This document shows, one piece after another, positions 24,723 to 33,486 of a stretch of DNA of 64,000 bases (position 1 is its first letter; each line of letters opens with the position of its first letter). The stretch is taken from NCBI RefSeq assembly GCF_008087085.1, contig NZ_VIYJ01000007.1:186001-250000 (forward strand), given 5' to 3'. The DNA is from Nocardioides rubriscoriae. Its GTDB lineage: Bacteria; Actinomycetota; Actinomycetes; Propionibacteriales; Nocardioidaceae. The notes under the pieces are model-generated. The model was not told where the DNA came from. It searched no databases and saw nothing but the letters and a program-made list of their open reading frames with translations. The position numbers and the translations under genes were made by a program.

Positions 24723-25307
24723 GTGAGAGTGGGACTGACCGGTGGTGTGGCCTCGGGCAAGAGCACCGTGGCCGAGATCCTGCGCGAGCTCGGCGCGACG
24801 ATCATCGACGGTGACGTGCTCGCCCGCGAGGTCGTCGAGAAGGGCACCCCGGGGCTCGACCAGGTCGTCGAGGCCTTCGGTCGCGACATCCTGACCCCCG
24901 ACGGCGACCTCGACCGGCCCCGCCTGGGGGCGATCGTCTTCAACGACGCCGAGCGTCGCCAGGTCCTCGAGTCGATCGTGCACCCCCTCGTCTTCGAGCG
25001 GTACGCCGCCCTCGAGGCCGCCACCGGGCCCGACGACCTGGTGGTCCACGACATCCCGCTGCTCGCCGAGACCGGTCGCGCCGACGGGTTCGACGCGGTG
25101 CTGGTCGTCGACGTCCCCGACGAGGTGCGCATCGAGCGGATGCTCCGCGACCGCGGCTGGACCCGCGAGGACGCCGAGTCCCGGATCGCCTCGCAGGCCA
25201 CCCGCGAGCAGCGCCTGGCCATCGCCACCCACGTCATCGACAACGCAGGCACCCGCGACGAGCTGCGCGCGCGGGTCGAGCAGGTCTTCGCCGAGCTCAC
25301 CACGTGA
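24723..25307 (+). CDS. coaE: Dephospho-CoA kinase
   Basis: The 194-residue protein has the Walker A motif G-L-T-G-G-V-A-S-G-K-S-T (residues 4-15), D-G-D in the CoA-binding part (I-I-D-G-D-V-L-A-R) and the lid with R-M-L-R-D-R-G-W near residue 140. It performs the last step of CoA synthesis, phosphorylating the 3'-hydroxyl of dephospho-CoA. Many actinobacterial CoaE proteins carry a long C-terminal extension; this one is the short single-domain form. It overlaps the MFS gene by GTGA. Confidence 0.95.
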   Translation: MRVGLTGGVASGKSTVAEILRELGATIIDGDVLAREVVEKGTPGLDQVVEAFGRDILTPDGDLDRPRLGAIVFNDAERRQVLESIVHPLVFERYAALEAATGPDDLVVHDIPLLAETGRADGFDAVLVVDVPDEVRIERMLRDRGWTREDAESRIASQATREQRLAIATHVIDNAGTRDELRARVEQVFAELTT

Positions 25308-26527
25308 GCCGCGCCGGCGGCCGGGTCCTCGTCCTGGTCGGGATCGTCGTCCTGGCCCTCAACCTGCGACCGGCCGCCGTCAGCATCGGGCCGGTGCTCG
25401 ACGAGGTCCGCGCCGGGCTCGACATGTCGGGCACCGAGGCCGGCATCCTCACCGCCCTGCCGGTCGTCGCGTTCGCGGTCGTCGGGTCGCTGGGCTCCCG
25501 GCTCGCGGGCCTCGTCGGCCCGCACCGGGTGACCGCGCTGGCCCTCGTCGCGGTCACCGTCGGTCTCGCGGCCCGCAGCCGGGCCGACGGCGTCGTCGCC
25601 TTCCTGCTGCTGTCGCTGGTCGCGCTCGGCGGTATGGCGACCGCCAACGTCGTGCTGCCTGCGCTGGTCAAGCAGCACTTCCCCGACCGCGTCGGCACCG
25701 TGACCGCGGTCTACTCGACCGCACTGGCGCTCGGCATCACCGGGTCGTCGGTGCTGACCGTGCCGATCAGCGAGGCCGGCGGGGGGCCCGACGGCTGGCG
25801 CACCGGACTGGCGGCGTGGGCCCTGCTGGCTGCGGTCGCGCTCGTGCCGTGGCTGGCGCTCCTGGGTCGCGACCGGGGCCGCGAGCGGCCCGTGGCCGCC
25901 GACCGGATCCCGCTCTCGGCGATCGCCCGCACGCGCACCGGGCGGTTCATGGCGGCGTTCTTCGCGCTGCAGTCGCTGCAGGCCTACGCCGTGTTCGGAT
26001 GGTTCGCCGCGATCTACCGCGACGCCGGCTTCTCGGCCGGAACGGCCGGCCTGCTGCTCGGCGTCATCACGGGCACCGCCGTCCCGCTGTCGTTCGTGGT
26101 GCCGACGCTGGCCGGCCGGATGCGCGACCTGACCCCCCTCGTCCTCGCCCTCGCTGCCTGCTACCCGGTGGGCTACCTCGGCCTCGCGCTCGCACCGCGC
26201 GAGCTCGCCGTGCTGTGGGCCGTCTTCATCGGGGCCGGCACCTGCACCTTCCCGCTCGTCCTGGTCCTCATCGGCCTGCGCTCGCGCACGCCTGAGGGCA
26301 CGGCGTCGCTGTCGGCGTTCACCCAGTCGGTGGGCTACCTGTTCGCGGCCGTGGGCCCGTTCGGCTTCGGGGTGCTGCACGACCTCACCGACGGCTGGAC
26401 GGTCCCGCTCGTGGCCCTCACCGCCCTGGTCGTCCCGTTGGTGTGGTGCGGCCTGGCGCTGGCGCGCCCCACCTACGTCGAGGACGAGCTCGGCCTCGCC
26501 GGAGAGGTCACAGCGCCCGCGTCATGA
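25304..26527 (+). CDS. MFS transporter, CynX/NimT type
   Basis: The 407-residue protein has about 12 membrane helices. The opening N-L-R-P-A-A-V-S-I-G-P-V-L near residue 20 is the signature of the CynX/NimT (cyanate or 2-nitroimidazole transporter) branch of the major facilitator superfamily. Substrates in this branch are small anions or drugs, so function cannot be narrowed. It is coupled to coaE by overlap. Its 3' end overlaps the convergent acetyltransferase gene by 20 bp. Confidence 0.85.
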   Translation: MSRAGGRVLVLVGIVVLALNLRPAAVSIGPVLDEVRAGLDMSGTEAGILTALPVVAFAVVGSLGSRLAGLVGPHRVTALALVAVTVGLAARSRADGVVAFLLLSLVALGGMATANVVLPALVKQHFPDRVGTVTAVYSTALALGITGSSVLTVPISEAGGGPDGWRTGLAAWALLAAVALVPWLALLGRDRGRERPVAADRIPLSAIARTRTGRFMAAFFALQSLQAYAVFGWFAAIYRDAGFSAGTAGLLLGVITGTAVPLSFVVPTLAGRMRDLTPLVLALAACYPVGYLGLALAPRELAVLWAVFIGAGTCTFPLVLVLIGLRSRTPEGTASLSAFTQSVGYLFAAVGPFGFGVLHDLTDGWTVPLVALTALVVPLVWCGLALARPTYVEDELGLAGEVTAPAS

Positions 26528-26963
26528 AGGTGCTCAGCGGGTCCGGACGGTAGTCGCCGAACGGCGGGCACTCCACGAACCCGTGGCGGGCGTAGAGGCG
26601 ACGCGCAGGCGCGAAGAACTCCTCGCTGCCGGTCTCGAGGCTGACCCGCGAGAACCCGCGCTCACGCGCGCGCTCGAGCACGAACGTGACGAGGCCGGCG
26701 CCGATGCCCTCGCCGACGCGGTGCGGCGCGGTCCGCATCGACTTGAGCTCGGCGTGGTCGTCGGTGAGCGCCTTCAGCGCCGCGCACCCCACCAGCTCGC
26801 CCGCGTCGTACGCCGACCAGAACGACACCCCCGGGGCCCGCAGCCCTGCGAGGTCGAGCGCGTGGGTCGACTCGGGCGGGGACAGCGAGCGGAGCTGGGC
26901 GACGTGGGCCTCAAGGAACGCCACGATCTCGCTGCTGGTCAGCTCGTCGGACGCGATCTCCAC
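26508..26963 (-). CDS. GNAT-family N-acetyltransferase
   Basis: The 151-residue protein has the GNAT core: L-K-S-M-R-T-A followed by the acetyl-CoA loop R-V-G-E-G-I-G-A-G-L, then L-E-T-G-S-E-E-F-F-A-P-A-R-R-L-Y and Y-x-x-H-G-F. The last motif set is that of PA4866/YhbS-like small acetyltransferases. GTG 26963 was chosen because CAGGCT lies seven bases upstream; an upstream start at 27005 would run into the next terminator. The substrate is unknown. Confidence 0.85.
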   Translation of the reverse strand: MEIASDELTSSEIVAFLEAHVAQLRSLSPPESTHALDLAGLRAPGVSFWSAYDAGELVGCAALKALTDDHAELKSMRTAPHRVGEGIGAGLVTFVLERARERGFSRVSLETGSEEFFAPARRLYARHGFVECPPFGDYRPDPLSTFMTRAL

Positions 26964-27004
26964 GGGGACAAGCCTGCCAGGACGTCGCGCGGCCCCACGA
27001 CGCA

Positions 27005-27040
27005 CGAGAGCCCCGCCGTGGTGGTCCGGCGGGGCTCTCG
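27005..27040 (-). terminator. Terminator of the group-2 sigma factor gene
   Basis: Perfect 14-bp stem (27005-27018 with 27027-27040) with an 8-base loop, 20 bp past the stop. Confidence 0.85.
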
Positions 27041-27059
27041 GGCTCTGGGATGCTGGGCG

Positions 27060-28007
27060 TCAGGCCGCCAGGTCGGGGTCGCCGAGGCGGCGCAGCTTCT
27101 GCAGGGCCTCGCGCTCGAGCTGGCGGACCCGCTCGGCGGAGATGCCGTGCTTGGCGCCGATGTCGGCGAGCTTGTGCTGACGACCGTCGACCAGGCCGTA
27201 CCGCGAGCGGATGATGTCGGCGGCGCGCTCGTCGAGCGACCCGACCAGCTTGTTGAGCCGGTCGCGCGACTCGGTGTCGAGCACCGACAGGTCGGGCGAC
27301 GGGGAGGTCTCCTGGGCCATCAGGTCGCCCAGCGAGGTGTCACCGTCCTCGTCGACGGGGGTGTCGAGGCTGACGTGCTCACGGCCCCACGCCATCAGGT
27401 CGAGCACGCGGTCGACCTCCATGCCGAGCTCGGCGGCGATCTCGGCCGGGTCGGGGTCACGGCCCAGCTGGCGCTCGAGGGTCCGGCGGGCACCGCCGAC
27501 CTGGTTGAGCTCCTCGACGACGTGGACGGGCAGCCGCACCACGCGGGCCTGCTGGGCGATGCCGCGGGTGATGGCCTGGCGCACCCACCAGGTGGCGTAG
27601 GTCGAGAACTTGTAGCCCTTGGTGTAGTCGAACTTCTCGACCGCACGGATCAGGCCGGTGTTGCCCTCCTGGATCAGGTCGAGCATCGGCATCTGGGCCC
27701 GGCCGTACTTGCGCGCGATCGAGACGACCAGGCGCAGGTTGGCGGTGATGAAGGTGTCGACGGCTTTGCGACCCTCCTCGGCGAGCCACTCGAGCTCCTC
27801 CTCGGTGGCCCGCATCGGGGCGCCGCCCTTCTTGCGGCCGACGCGTCCCTCGGCGAGCAGGGCCTCGGCCATCAGGCCGGCCTCGATGGTCTTGGAGAGC
27901 TCGACCTCCATGGCCGCGTCGAGCAGGGGGTTGCGGGCGATCTCGTCGAGGTAGAGGCCGACGCTGTCGCGTCCCTCGATCTCGCGCGTTGCGGTCCTGG
28001 TTGCCAT
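27060..28007 (-). CDS. Group-2 RpoD-family sigma factor (SigB/HrdD-like)
   Basis: The 315-residue protein has region 1.2 (D-S-V-G-L-Y-L-D-E-I from residue ~14), region 2 with D-L-I-Q-E-G-N and [13 protein letters not shown], region 3 (L-P-V-H-V-V-E-E-L-N) and region 4 with I-S-A-E-R-V-R-Q-L-E. It lacks the long Lys/Ala N-terminus of the primary factor at 41442, so it is a non-essential-type relative, like mycobacterial SigB or Streptomyces HrdD. ATG 28007 has GAAGGAGGG six bases upstream. Upstream lies a sigma-R/sigma-H-type promoter, so oxidative or heat stress probably induces it. Confidence 0.92.
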   Translation of the reverse strand: MATRTATREIEGRDSVGLYLDEIARNPLLDAAMEVELSKTIEAGLMAEALLAEGRVGRKKGGAPMRATEEELEWLAEEGRKAVDTFITANLRLVVSIARKYGRAQMPMLDLIQEGNTGLIRAVEKFDYTKGYKFSTYATWWVRQAITRGIAQQARVVRLPVHVVEELNQVGGARRTLERQLGRDPDPAEIAAELGMEVDRVLDLMAWGREHVSLDTPVDEDGDTSLGDLMAQETSPSPDLSVLDTESRDRLNKLVGSLDERAADIIRSRYGLVDGRQHKLADIGAKHGISAERVRQLEREALQKLRRLGDPDLAA

Positions 28008-28056
28008 GGGGACCCTCCTTCGGTCGTGCAGCCGACCTTGCGGCCACGTCTGTGCC

Positions 28057-28082
28057 AACGTTCGTGCGACGAGGGGGATTCC
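28057..28082 (-). promoter_or_regulatory. Sigma-R/sigma-H-type (ECF) promoter of the sigma gene
   Basis: On the minus strand GGAAT (28078-28082) and GTT (28057-28059) are exactly 18 bp apart, matching the known GGAAT-N18-GTT consensus of Streptomyces SigR and mycobacterial SigH. Transcription would begin near 28050, giving a leader of about 43 nt that contains the strong ribosome site. Confidence 0.7.
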
Positions 28083-28209
28083 CACATCACCCGGAAGGCA
28101 TCTCGTGCCAGGCCTTCGACAGCAACGACGCTTCGGATGGCGCCAGAGTTGCCGTGGCGCCCAGATCTCAGGGACTTCTCAGGGCCTGCGCCTCACCAGC
28201 CGGGAATCC

Positions 28210-30363
28210 TCAGGCCAGGCCCATCACGTCGAGGACCCACGCCAGGGTGAACGCGCGGTCCTTCCACGCCTGGTAGCGCCCCGAGACCCCGCCGTGGCCG
28301 GCGGTCATCTCGATCTTGAGCAGCGCGTCGACCTCGCCGGCCTCGGCCCGCAGCCGGGCGATCCACTTGGCGGGCTCGACGTAGAGCACCCGGGTGTCGT
28401 GCAACGAGGTCTCGGCCAGGATCCGCGGGTAGTGGTGGGCGCCGACGTTGTCGTACGGCGAGTAGGCCGCGATCGTGTCGTAGGCCGCCGCGTCGGCCTC
28501 GGGGTTGCCCCACTCGTCGTACTCGGTGACGGTCAGGGGCAGGCTCGCGTCGAGCATCGAGGTCAGCGGGTCGACGAACGGCACCTGGGCGACCAGCCCG
28601 GCGAACGCGTCGGGCGCCTGGTTGGCCACGGCACCGATGAGCAGGCCGCCGGCGCTGCCGCCCTCGCCGACCAGCCGGTCGGCGGTGGTCCAGCCGACGT
28701 CGACGAGGTGGCGCGCGCAGGCGATGAAGTCGTCGAAGGTGTGCTGCTTGTGCTGGAGCTTGCCGTGGTCGTACCAGCGCCGGCCCATCTCGCCGCCGCC
28801 GCGCACGTGGGCGATGGCGAAGGCCGCGCCCCGGTCGAGCAACGAGAGTCGGGCGATGGAGAAGGCCGGGTCGGTCGACATCTCGTAGGCGCCGTAGGCG
28901 TAGAGGTGCAGCGGCACCGGCCCGCCCGAGGCGCGGGCGTCGCGGCGGCAGACCAGCGAGATCGGCACCGGCTCGCCGTCGGCCGAGGCCGCCCAGAGCC
29001 GGTGCTCCTCGTAGTCGTCGCGGTCGTAGCCGCCGAGGACCGGGGCCTGCTTGAGCAGGGTCAGCGTGCGGGTGCGCACGTCGTAGTCGTAGACCGACGA
29101 CGGCACCGACATCGTGACGTAGCCCAGGCGCACGGTGGGTTGGTCGAAGCGCGGGTTGGCGCCCGACCCGACGGTGTAGACCTCCTCGTCGAACTCGACG
29201 AGGTAGTCGTCGCCGACCCCGGTGGGTGCGGTGTCGTCGAGCTCGAGGATGCGCAGCTGGGTCAGCCCGTTGCTGCGCTGGTGGACGACCAGGTGGCCCG
29301 CGAACGCGTCGACGTCCTCGAGCCGGGTGGCCGGGTCGTGGGCGACGAGCGGCACCCAGCCGGCGCGGGGGGTCGGCTCGGCCGGGGTGACGGCCAGCTC
29401 GAAGTCGGGCCCGCTGGCGTTGTGCAGGACCAGGAAGCGGTCCTGGCCGCCGAGGACGGCGTGGTCGAGGGAGTACTCGACGCCCTCCTCGCGCGCGGCG
29501 AACACCCGGAAGCCGAGCTCGGGGGCGTCGGCGTCGAGCACGTGGTACTCGCTGGTGGTCTTGGATCCCGACGCGATGACCAGGTAGCGGTCGCTGCGGG
29601 TGCGGCCGCAGCCCACCCAGAACCGTCCGTCGGTCTCGTGGAGGACCAGCTCGTCGTCGGCCTGGGTGGTGCCCAGGCGGTGGCGCCAGACCTTGTCGGC
29701 GCGCCAGGTCTCGTCGACGGTCGTGTAGTAGAGGTGCTCGCCGGTGCGGTCCCACGTGCCGCCGCCGAGGGTGCCGGTGATCTCGTCGGGCAGCAGGTCG
29801 CCGGTCGCGAGGTCCTTGAAGCGGATCGTGTAGCGCTCGTCGCCGACGACGTCGACCGCGTAGGCCAGCAGCCGGCCGTCGGGGGTGACCGTGGAGCCGC
29901 CGAGCGAGAAGAAGTCGTGGCCCTCGGCGAGCGCGTCGAGGTCGAGCAGCACCTCCTCGCCGGGCAGGGCCGGCTGGTCGGGGGTCGCGTCCTCGGCCGG
30001 GCGCGGCGGGGTCCAGTCGTCGGGGCCGGCGACCGGCACCCGGCAGCTGGCGCCGTACTCGCGGCCCTCGAAGGACCGGCCGTAGTACCAGTGCTCGCGC
30101 ACCCGCGTCGGCACCGACAGGTCGGTCTCGCGGGTGCGGGCCTTGATCTCGCCGTAGATCGCCTCGCGCAGCCCGGCCAGGTGGGCGGTGCGCAGCTCGG
30201 TCCAGGCGTTCTCGGCCTCGAGGTGGGCCAGCACCTCGGGGGACTCCTTGTCACGCAGCCAGTCGAAGTCGTCGGTGCGGCTACGGCCGTGGTGCTCGGT
30301 GGTGACCGGTCGGCGTGGGGCGGTCGGGGGGACCGCCGGCGACGCGGCGCTGGGCTCGGACAT
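28210..30363 (-). CDS. ptrB: Prolyl oligopeptidase-family serine peptidase (oligopeptidase B-like)
   Basis: The 717-residue protein has an N-terminal strand followed by a seven-bladed beta-propeller (about 70-430) and an S9A alpha/beta-hydrolase domain with the nucleophile G-E-G-G-S-A-G-G (Ser near 565), Asp in S-L-H-D-T-R-V near 652 and His in T-A-G-H-G-G near 688. The E-P-A-K-W after the Asp is typical of protease II, which cleaves short peptides after basic residues in the cytoplasm. There is no signal peptide. ATG 30363 lies six bases after TACGGT. Confidence 0.92.
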   Translation of the reverse strand: MSEPSAASPAVPPTAPRRPVTTEHHGRSRTDDFDWLRDKESPEVLAHLEAENAWTELRTAHLAGLREAIYGEIKARTRETDLSVPTRVREHWYYGRSFEGREYGASCRVPVAGPDDWTPPRPAEDATPDQPALPGEEVLLDLDALAEGHDFFSLGGSTVTPDGRLLAYAVDVVGDERYTIRFKDLATGDLLPDEITGTLGGGTWDRTGEHLYYTTVDETWRADKVWRHRLGTTQADDELVLHETDGRFWVGCGRTRSDRYLVIASGSKTTSEYHVLDADAPELGFRVFAAREEGVEYSLDHAVLGGQDRFLVLHNASGPDFELAVTPAEPTPRAGWVPLVAHDPATRLEDVDAFAGHLVVHQRSNGLTQLRILELDDTAPTGVGDDYLVEFDEEVYTVGSGANPRFDQPTVRLGYVTMSVPSSVYDYDVRTRTLTLLKQAPVLGGYDRDDYEEHRLWAASADGEPVPISLVCRRDARASGGPVPLHLYAYGAYEMSTDPAFSIARLSLLDRGAAFAIAHVRGGGEMGRRWYDHGKLQHKQHTFDDFIACARHLVDVGWTTADRLVGEGGSAGGLLIGAVANQAPDAFAGLVAQVPFVDPLTSMLDASLPLTVTEYDEWGNPEADAAAYDTIAAYSPYDNVGAHHYPRILAETSLHDTRVLYVEPAKWIARLRAEAGEVDALLKIEMTAGHGGVSGRYQAWKDRAFTLAWVLDVMGLA

Positions 30364-30369
30364 GCGACG

Positions 30370-30375
30370 ACCGTA
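30370..30375 (-). promoter_or_regulatory. Leaderless -10 (TACGGT) for the S9 peptidase
   Basis: TACGGT on the minus strand ends six bases before ATG 30363. Confidence 0.6.
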
Positions 30376-30424
30376 GCCGCCGGCCGCGACGAAATCGGCT
30401 GGCGGTCCCACCCGGTCGGTCTGA

Positions 30425-30430
30425 GAGAGT
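30425..30430 (+). promoter_or_regulatory. Possible leaderless -10 (GAGAGT) for the GNAT-pxpABC operon
   Basis: GAGAGT ends six bases before GTG 30437; it departs from TAnnnT at the first position. Confidence 0.4.
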
Positions 30431-30436
30431 CGCCTC

Positions 30437-31324
30437 GTGCCAGACCTCACCCTCCAGCCGCTGCCCCACCCGCCGTTCGACGAGCTCGTCGAGCACCTCG
30501 TCGTCCGTCGTCACCTCGCCGAGCAGGCCGACCCCGACCGGGCCCGCGCCGCGGCCGAGGCCGGCGTCGAGCGGTTCCGCGAGCGCGTCCAGGTGCTCGA
30601 CGTCCTCGACGCCGCGCGCGCCGTCGGCCGGGTCTGGCTCGTCGAGCAGGGCGACGACCGGGCGGTGCTGCGGCTGGTGCTCGACGACCCCCACGACGCG
30701 CCCGCCGTACGAACGCTGGTCGAGGCCCTCGCCCGTGAGCAGGGCGCGCGGCGGCTGACCGTGGGGGTCTACCCCGGCGACCCCGCCACCGAGGCGTTTG
30801 CCGACGACCCGGGCATGCAGACCGCGGCGGTCCAGATGCGGCTGCCGCTCACCGACGACCTGCCGCCCGAGCACGTCGTGGTGCTGCAGCCCATGGACCA
30901 GGCGGCGTACGCCGTGTGGGAGGCCGACGAGATCGAGTCCTACGCCGAGGCGCGCGCCAGGTCGGGGGAGACCCCCGAGCGGGCGCTGGAGGTCTCCCGC
31001 GAGCAGCACGCCGAGCTGCTGCCCGACGGGCTCGCGACCGAGCACCACGAGTTCTTCGTCGGTCTCGTCGACGGCGAGCCGGTCGGCACGCTGTGGATCG
31101 GCACCGAGCGGCCGATGGCGTTCGTCTATGACGTCGCCGTCGACGAGGCCCACCGCCGCAGGGGCTACGGCGGGGGACTGATGCGCGCGGGCGCGCTGTG
31201 GGCGCGTGAGCACGGCTCGCACGCCCTGGGCCTCAACGTCTTCGGCTACAACACCGGCGCCCGGGCCCTCTACGACGCGCTGGGCTACGAGACGGTCGAG
31301 ACGTTCGTCGGCAAGGAGCTGTGA
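30437..31324 (+). CDS. Two-domain GNAT-family acetyltransferase
   Basis: The 295-residue protein has a degenerate N-terminal half and a C-terminal GNAT domain (about 165-295) with V-Y-D-V-A-V-D-E-A-H-R-R-R-G-Y-G-G-G (acetyl-CoA loop R-R-G-Y-G-G-G) and L-N-V-F-G-Y-N-T-G-A-R-A-L-Y. It heads the operon: its stop overlaps the pxpA start by GTGA. An amino-acid or peptide substrate would suit its 5-oxoprolinase neighbours, but that is inference. Confidence 0.8.
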   Translation: MPDLTLQPLPHPPFDELVEHLVVRRHLAEQADPDRARAAAEAGVERFRERVQVLDVLDAARAVGRVWLVEQGDDRAVLRLVLDDPHDAPAVRTLVEALAREQGARRLTVGVYPGDPATEAFADDPGMQTAAVQMRLPLTDDLPPEHVVVLQPMDQAAYAVWEADEIESYAEARARSGETPERALEVSREQHAELLPDGLATEHHEFFVGLVDGEPVGTLWIGTERPMAFVYDVAVDEAHRRRGYGGGLMRAGALWAREHGSHALGLNVFGYNTGARALYDALGYETVETFVGKEL

Positions 31325-32019
31325 ACCGGCCGCTCGACCTCAACGCCGACCTCGGCGAGGAGGTCACCGACGACGCGGCGCTGCTCGCGGTCGTGACCAG
31401 CGCCAACGTGGCCTGCGGCTACCACGCCGGGTCGGTGGCGATCATGCGCGCGGTCTGCGAGCAGGCGGCCGAGCTCGGGGTGTCGGTCGGGGCGCAGGTG
31501 TCCTACGCCGACCGGGCCGGCTTCGGTCGCGTGGCCGTCGACGTGGCCTACGAGATCCTGCGCGAGCAGGTCGCCCACCAGGTCGGCGTCCTGTCCGAGG
31601 TCGCGGTGGCCGCGGGCACGCACGTGCGCTACCTCAAGCCGCACGGGGCGCTCTACCACCGGGTGCTCGACGACGAGGAGCAGGCGGCGGCGGTCCTCGC
31701 GGGGTCGGGCTTCCTGCCCGTGCTCGGCATGCCCGGCGAGCTGCTCGACCAGGCCGCCGGCGCCGGCCGCCCGGTGCTGCTCGAGGGGTTCCCCGACCGC
31801 GGCGCCGGTGCCGACGGTCGGCTGCTCCCGCGGGGGGAGCCGGGGGCGGTGCTCGACGACAGCGCCGCGATCGCGGCCCGGGCGGTCGCGCTGGCGCCGT
31901 CGGTCCACTCGCTGTGCGTCCACGGCGACACCCCCGGCGCGGTCGACCACGCCCGGGCGGTCCGGGCCGCGCTCGAGGACGCCGGGTGGCGCCTGGAGGG
32001 GATCGCGGTCGCGCCCTAG
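31321..32019 (+). CDS. pxpA: 5-oxoprolinase subunit A (LamB/YcsF family)
   Basis: The 232-residue protein begins with the family signature L-D-L-N-A-D-L-G-E and continues with S-A-N-V-A-C-G-Y-H-A-G and L-K-P-H-G-A-L-Y, conserved in PxpA. Together with PxpB and PxpC it opens 5-oxoproline (pyroglutamate) to glutamate at the cost of ATP, cleaning up a spontaneous glutamine breakdown product. GTG 31321 overlaps the preceding stop. Confidence 0.95.
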   Translation: MNRPLDLNADLGEEVTDDAALLAVVTSANVACGYHAGSVAIMRAVCEQAAELGVSVGAQVSYADRAGFGRVAVDVAYEILREQVAHQVGVLSEVAVAAGTHVRYLKPHGALYHRVLDDEEQAAAVLAGSGFLPVLGMPGELLDQAAGAGRPVLLEGFPDRGAGADGRLLPRGEPGAVLDDSAAIAARAVALAPSVHSLCVHGDTPGAVDHARAVRAALEDAGWRLEGIAVAP

Positions 32020-32026
32020 TCCCGGG

Positions 32027-32032
32027 GACACT
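32027..32032 (+). promoter_or_regulatory. Possible leaderless -10 (GACACT) for pxpB
   Basis: GACACT ends six bases before ATG 32039 and would give pxpBC an internal promoter in addition to the operon promoter. Confidence 0.45.
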
Positions 32033-32038
32033 GGTGGC

Positions 32039-32632
32039 ATGCACCTGGTCCCGGTCGGCCCGTCGGCGTACCTGGCCGAGGTCGCCGGCGCCGCCGTCGC
32101 GCTCGACCTGGCGTCGTGGGCCCGGCGCACGGGCGTCGACGCGGTCGAGGTCGTGCCCGCGGCCCGGACCGTGCTCTTCGACGGCGTCGTCGACCCCGCC
32201 GCCCTGCGCCGGGTCCTGCAGCGGTGGCGTCCGGGGGCTGCGGCGGTCGACGGCGACCTGGTCGAGGTGCCGACGACCTACGACGGCGACGACCTCGACG
32301 ACGTCGCCGAGCGGTGGGGCACCGACCGGGCCGGGGTCGTCGCCCGTCACGCGGAGCTGACCTTCACCTCGGCGTTCTGCGGGTTCGCGCCGGGCTTCGC
32401 CTACCTCACCGGGTTGCCCGACGGGCTCGCCGTGCCCCGGCTCGACAGCCCGCGCCCCCGCGTGCCCGCGGGGTCGGTGGGCCTGGCGGGGTCGTGGTGC
32501 GGGGTCTACCCGACGTCGTCGCCGGGGGGCTGGCGGCTGCTGGGCCGCACCGACGTGTCGCTGTGGGACCCGGCCCGCCCGCAGCCCGCGCTGCTCGCGC
32601 CGGGCACCCGCGTCCGGTTCGTGCCCGCATGA
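32039..32632 (+). CDS. pxpB: 5-oxoprolinase subunit B (KipI/allophanate hydrolase subunit 1 family)
   Basis: The 197-residue protein has the family segments V-P-T-T-Y-D-G-D-D-L, C-G-F-A-P-G-F-A-Y-L-T-G-L and V-P-A-G-S-V-G-L-A-G, the core of the PxpB/KipI fold that phosphorylates the substrate together with PxpC. Its stop overlaps the pxpC start (ATGA). In other bacteria this subunit can form a single fusion with PxpC; here they are separate. Confidence 0.93.
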   Translation: MHLVPVGPSAYLAEVAGAAVALDLASWARRTGVDAVEVVPAARTVLFDGVVDPAALRRVLQRWRPGAAAVDGDLVEVPTTYDGDDLDDVAERWGTDRAGVVARHAELTFTSAFCGFAPGFAYLTGLPDGLAVPRLDSPRPRVPAGSVGLAGSWCGVYPTSSPGGWRLLGRTDVSLWDPARPQPALLAPGTRVRFVPA

Positions 32633-33486
32633 CCTGGGAGGTGCTCGAGGCCCCCGGCCTGGTCACCGTGCAGGACGGCGGCCGCACGGGCCTGGCCCAC
32701 CTGGGCGTGCCCCGCGCGGGGCCGCTGGACCGCCCGGCGGCGGGGCTCGCCGGGCGCCTGGTCGGCAACCCGCCGCACGCGGCGGTCCTCGAGGTCACCC
32801 TCAGCGGCCTGGTGCTGCGGGCAGGCGAGGCGCGCTGGGTCGCGGTCACCGGGGCGGCCTGCGAGGTCACCGTCGACGGGCGCGCCCGCGGCCACGGGCG
32901 AGCCGAGCGGGTGCCCGCCGGTGCGGTCCTGCGCCTGGGCCCCGCGACGGCCGGCGTGCGCTCCTACCTCGCCGTCGCCGGCGGCTGGGCGGTCGAGCCC
33001 GTGCTGGGCTCGCGCTCGACCGACACGCTGGCCTGGGTCGGACCGCCGCGCGTCCTGGCCGGCACCCTGCTGCCGGTCGGCCCGCCGGCGGGCCCGCCCG
33101 CGACCGTCGAGGTGCCGGGTCGCTGGTCGCCCGGCCCCGTGGTCCTGCGCGTGCACCCCGGCCCCCGGCTCGACCGGTTCGCGGCCGGCACCCTCGCGCG
33201 GCTCTGCGCCACGTCGTACGCCGTCGGGCCGGCGTCCGACCGCGTCGGCCTGCGCCTGGCCGCCGTGGCGGGCGAGGTGCTCGAACGGACCGACGTCCGC
33301 GAGCTGGCCAGCGAGGGGATGGTGCTCGGCGCGGTGCAGGTACCGCCCGACGGGCAGCCCGTCGTGCTCCTGGCCGACCACCCGGCGACCGGCGGCTACC
33401 CCGTGGTCGCGGTGGTGCCCGCCGACGACCTCGCCCGGGTCGCCCAGCTGCGCCCCGGCGACCCGGTGCGGTTCAGACCCGCTTGA
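32629..33486 (+). CDS. pxpC: 5-oxoprolinase subunit C (biotin-dependent carboxyltransferase-like)
   Basis: The 285-residue protein shows T-V-Q-D-G-G-R-T-G near residue 14, Y-L-A-V-A-G-G-W near 105 and S-D-R-V-G-L-R-L near 205, the conserved points of the PxpC/allophanate-hydrolase subunit 2 fold. It completes pxpABC in the usual order. The 3' end overlaps the convergent acetyltransferase gene by 14 bp. Confidence 0.93.
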   Translation: MTWEVLEAPGLVTVQDGGRTGLAHLGVPRAGPLDRPAAGLAGRLVGNPPHAAVLEVTLSGLVLRAGEARWVAVTGAACEVTVDGRARGHGRAERVPAGAVLRLGPATAGVRSYLAVAGGWAVEPVLGSRSTDTLAWVGPPRVLAGTLLPVGPPAGPPATVEVPGRWSPGPVVLRVHPGPRLDRFAAGTLARLCATSYAVGPASDRVGLRLAAVAGEVLERTDVRELASEGMVLGAVQVPPDGQPVVLLADHPATGGYPVVAVVPADDLARVAQLRPGDPVRFRPA

